Of a stretch of DNA of 61,381 nucleotides, positions 55,412 to 61,381 are shown one piece after another. Every line of letters starts with the position of its first letter. Within the stretch, counting starts at the first letter, position 1. Location: assembly GCA_947488305.1 (NCBI GenBank), contig CANKZM010000013.1:1-61381 (forward strand), written 5' to 3'. The position numbers and the translations under genes were made by a program. The stretch is from an uncultured Roseobacter sp. GTDB taxonomy: Bacteria > Pseudomonadota > Alphaproteobacteria > Rhodobacterales > Rhodobacteraceae. The notes beneath the pieces are model-generated. The model was given only the letters and a program-made list of their open reading frames with translations. It was not told the DNA's origin and did no database searches.

Positions 55412-56566
55412 TCAAAGCCCAACCCGGTGGGCCCTTGCTGTAAAGAAGATGCCCGAGGGTGTTCTTGCGGGTATCTCTCCAATTTTTTCGAAGGTCTGCG
55501 TGTCAAAGATGTCGATGCGGTCAGCGTCGCGCACAGACACCCAAACCTGATGCCCACGCGCCGTAAACTCCATATGCAGGACAGCCGGGCCGGGGGTCAG
55601 CGTGCGCAGCACCTTGCCGGATAGCGTGTCGATCACCTCTATCGTGTCGTTCATGGGATGGGCGTAGTTGACCCAGACATGCCGCCCATCGGGGCGTGCC
55701 ACCGCAAAGACGGGTTGGCCATGGGTCTTTGTGCGGCCCAATTCTGTCAGGTTTTTCGCATCGAGCCAGAGCACCTCATGCCGCCCGACGGCAGGCAGCG
55801 CAAAACGGTCGCCAGCCAGCGCCCAGCCTTCCAGATGGGGCATCTTATAGACCGGCAAAGGCTCTTCACCGCGCCCGTACCCCGGCAGAATACGCTGCAC
55901 GCTGGGAGCGTCAGACCAAAGGTCCAACGTGCTCATCCCATCCTCGCCGAATAGACCGACGATGTAGCGGCGCCCGTCCCCGGTGATCAGCGCGTCATAG
56001 GGATTAACGCCCATTCCTTCGATCTTTGTCACCTGCGGCTGCGTGCCGGACATATCCGCGATCCAAGTCTCGCCAGTGTCCCACATAGAAAAGACAAAGC
56101 GATTACCCGGCGCATCGACCAGCCCGATGGTTTTGGACCCCGTGGGGAAATCTGCAACCGGCGCAAGCGTGTCGGCATCGAAAACGCGCACGCCGCCAGG
56201 TTCATAATTGGAAACCGCAACCAGTTGGCCGTCATCCGAAATCGCACCACCGATGGCATTGCCGGCCTGTATAACCTGCCCGTCGGTCTCTTGTGTGACC
56301 AGATCAAGCTTGGTCAGCCCGCCGTCGCGGCCAAACACATAGGCAAACCGCTGATCCGGCGAGAATACTGCGCTGGCATGGGACAAATCTCCAAAGCCCT
56401 CGACCCGCGCCAGAACTGCCATATCCGACTGGTCCACAATCAGCACCGAGCCCGTTGCGCGTTCAATTACGATGCCCATATCGCCCGTGGCATGCACTTC
56501 TGTTTCGGCGCTGGCTGTCAGCGCGAGGCTGACGAAGGTACTTAGAGCAACCAGAAAGCGTTTCAT
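55412..56566 (-). CDS. nirF: NirF, heme d1 biosynthesis protein
   Basis: A 384-residue d1-type propeller protein with a Sec signal (about 1-20, ending ASA) and no cytochrome c domain. NirF binds a heme d1 precursor and acts late in d1 synthesis in the periplasm. The signal lacks a lipobox cysteine, so it should be soluble rather than a lipoprotein. It overlaps nirC by 4 bases. Confidence 0.94.
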   Translation of the reverse strand: MKRFLVALSTFVSLALTASAETEVHATGDMGIVIERATGSVLIVDQSDMAVLARVEGFGDLSHASAVFSPDQRFAYVFGRDGGLTKLDLVTQETDGQVIQAGNAIGGAISDDGQLVAVSNYEPGGVRVFDADTLAPVADFPTGSKTIGLVDAPGNRFVFSMWDTGETWIADMSGTQPQVTKIEGMGVNPYDALITGDGRRYIVGLFGEDGMSTLDLWSDAPSVQRILPGYGRGEEPLPVYKMPHLEGWALAGDRFALPAVGRHEVLWLDAKNLTELGRTKTHGQPVFAVARPDGRHVWVNYAHPMNDTIEVIDTLSGKVLRTLTPGPAVLHMEFTARGHQVWVSVRDADRIDIFDTQTFEKIGEIPARTPSGIFFTARAHRVGL

Positions 56567-56877
56567 TCGCCCGCCTCCAGCAAATAAGCCGCGATCCAGG
56601 CGGCTTCGGTTTCAGATAGTAACGGGCGCCAGGGTGGCATTGCGGTCCCCGGGATGCCGTCCAGAATGATCCCTTGCAGCCCCTCGACCGTATGGCCTTC
56701 CAGCGCCTGAGCGGTGATCGGGCTGCCCAGCCCGCCGGTGAGTTTCAGCCCATGACAAGAGCCGCAATCCTGCACGACAAGATGCGCGAGCCGGTCTTGC
56801 TGCTCGGCCGATAGCGCCTGCGCCTGCACTGGCGGAGCCGAGACCAACAACAAGAGGACCGGCAAGGCTTTACCCAT
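56563..56877 (-). CDS. nirC: NirC, small periplasmic cytochrome c
   Basis: A 104-residue c-type cytochrome with a signal peptide (about 1-19, ending VQA) and one heme site CGSCH (38-42). NirC passes electrons to or from NirS or in d1 maturation. The ATG at 56877 overlaps nirE by 8 bases. Confidence 0.9.
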   Translation of the reverse strand: MGKALPVLLLLVSAPPVQAQALSAEQQDRLAHLVVQDCGSCHGLKLTGGLGSPITAQALEGHTVEGLQGIILDGIPGTAMPPWRPLLSETEAAWIAAYLLEAGE

Positions 56878-57673
56878 GCAGCACCTCGCCCAGTTCCGGC
56901 ACCTGCAAGACATTCTCGATCGCAGACGCTGGTTTTTCAGCCAATAGCGTTACCACCTCCCCGATGATGAACAGAACCGGGCCTCGTACCGCCAATTTCG
57001 GAGCCGCAACGGCAAGCGCATCCAGCCGCGTCACGAGCCGGTGTTCATTCGCGCGTGTCCCGTTGGCGATAACGAGAACCGGATGTTTGGCAGGCATCCC
57101 GTAAGAAATGAGCTCTCCGGCGATCTGCTTGATATTGGCAAGCCCCATGTAGACGACCAGTGTCGTTTGCGGGTCCGCCAGCCCTTCCCAATCCAGATCA
57201 AGCGGGCGATTGGCCTGACAATGGCCCGTGACAAACCGCACACCGGTGGCGAGGCCCCGATGGGTCAGCGGCACACCCGTCGCGGCTGCGATGCCCTGCG
57301 CCGCCGTAATTCCCGGTGCGTAAGTCACATTCACGCCGCCAGCCTGCAAGAACGCAGCTTCCTCCGACCCGCGCCCGAAAATCATGGGATCGCCGCCTTT
57401 CAAACGCGCGACAATCGCTCCGCTTTTTGCCAGCTGCAGCAATAGCGCATTGATTTCCTCCTGAGGAACGGGGTGGTGATTTGGCTGCTTGCCTACATTG
57501 ATCCGCTGTACATGAGCCGGGATCAGATCGAGGATCTCCTGCGACACAAGACGGTCATGCACCACGACTTCGGCCGTTTGCAGAATCCGCAGGGCTTTTA
57601 AGGTCAAAAGCTCAGGATCACCCGGACCGGCACCGACCAGAAACACCTCCCCCTTTTTCGCGTAATTCATCAT
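56870..57673 (-). CDS. nirE: NirE, uroporphyrinogen-III C-methyltransferase
   Basis: A 267-residue SUMT enzyme with VGAGPGDPELLTLKALR (about 13-29), LKGGDPMIFGRGSEE and APGITAAQGIAAATGVPLTHRG. It makes precorrin-2 from uroporphyrinogen III and SAM, the first step towards heme d1. It follows nirS by 91 bases, the largest gap in the nir operon, and lacks the CysG dehydrogenase/chelatase domain. Confidence 0.96.
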   Translation of the reverse strand: MMNYAKKGEVFLVGAGPGDPELLTLKALRILQTAEVVVHDRLVSQEILDLIPAHVQRINVGKQPNHHPVPQEEINALLLQLAKSGAIVARLKGGDPMIFGRGSEEAAFLQAGGVNVTYAPGITAAQGIAAATGVPLTHRGLATGVRFVTGHCQANRPLDLDWEGLADPQTTLVVYMGLANIKQIAGELISYGMPAKHPVLVIANGTRANEHRLVTRLDALAVAAPKLAVRGPVLFIIGEVVTLLAEKPASAIENVLQVPELGEVLHG

Positions 57674-57764
57674 CTTGCGGTCCTAAACTGCGGTTGGCTG
57701 GATAATCGAAAAAGACAAAAAGGTGCGGCCAGCAGTACCCGGCCACACCTGTTCCGCTTACGCG

Positions 57765-61381
<3,617 letters not shown>

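Overview
The window is a complete circular plasmid of an alphaproteobacterium, most likely Rhodobacteraceae (Roseobacter group), cut open inside a gene. Its last 77 bases (61305-61381) repeat its first 77 exactly, so the circle is about 61,304 bp, and one nirI reading frame runs off the right end and continues in phase at the left end. The GC-rich sequence, the repABC replication cassette, the nirS/nor/nos gene content and the bhc operon all fit that group; the species cannot be told from this sequence.

Layout. (1) Left arm, 1-8326: end of nirI, a small cytochrome c, norCBQDEF (NO reductase), a DUF4202 gene and two divergent Crp/Fnr regulators of the Dnr/NnrR type. (2) 8329-16789, minus strand: nosRZDFYLX (N2O reductase). 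(3) 16872-20463: parS-like palindrome, repC, antisense-RNA region, repB, repA and an operator-like repeat. (4) 20659-21846: nnrS. (5) 22057-48487: nitrogen-compound catabolism with creatinase, a puuD-aspartate dehydrogenase-phyH-glxA-like operon, HIU hydrolase, a PuuE-UraD fusion, allA, a urate/xanthine permease, a GAPDH-family enzyme, the bhcABCD operon with its regulator bhcR, ureidoglycine aminohydrolase, guanine deaminase, a second purine permease and xdhABC, bracketed by two paralogous LysR regulators. (6) 48532-59507, minus strand: nirS-E-C-F-DL-G-H-J-N, a CbiX-like chelatase, a small membrane protein and hemA. (7) nirI, divergent from nirS, closes the circle.

Two modules emerge. The first reduces nitrite to N2 (NirS, NorCB, NosZ) and carries almost all of its own cofactor supply: ALA synthase, SUMT, chelatase and the heme d1 genes. 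Sites of the form TTGAC-N4-GTCAA lie before norC, nosR, nirS/nirI, nnrS, hemA and one regulator gene, so the module looks like one NO/oxygen-responsive regulon. No nitrate reductase is present. The second module takes guanine/xanthine through urate and allantoin to ureidoglycolate and glyoxylate, and then has the complete beta-hydroxyaspartate cycle to turn glyoxylate into oxaloacetate. An allantoate hydrolase and urease are not seen and would have to come from elsewhere. This joining of purine-ureide breakdown to the BHA cycle, next to a nitrite-to-N2 pathway on one plasmid, is the most interesting feature of the window.

No transposase, conjugation or mobilisation gene, toxin-antitoxin pair, tRNA, rRNA or CRISPR array was recognised. 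No stretch over 300 bases lacks a gene.
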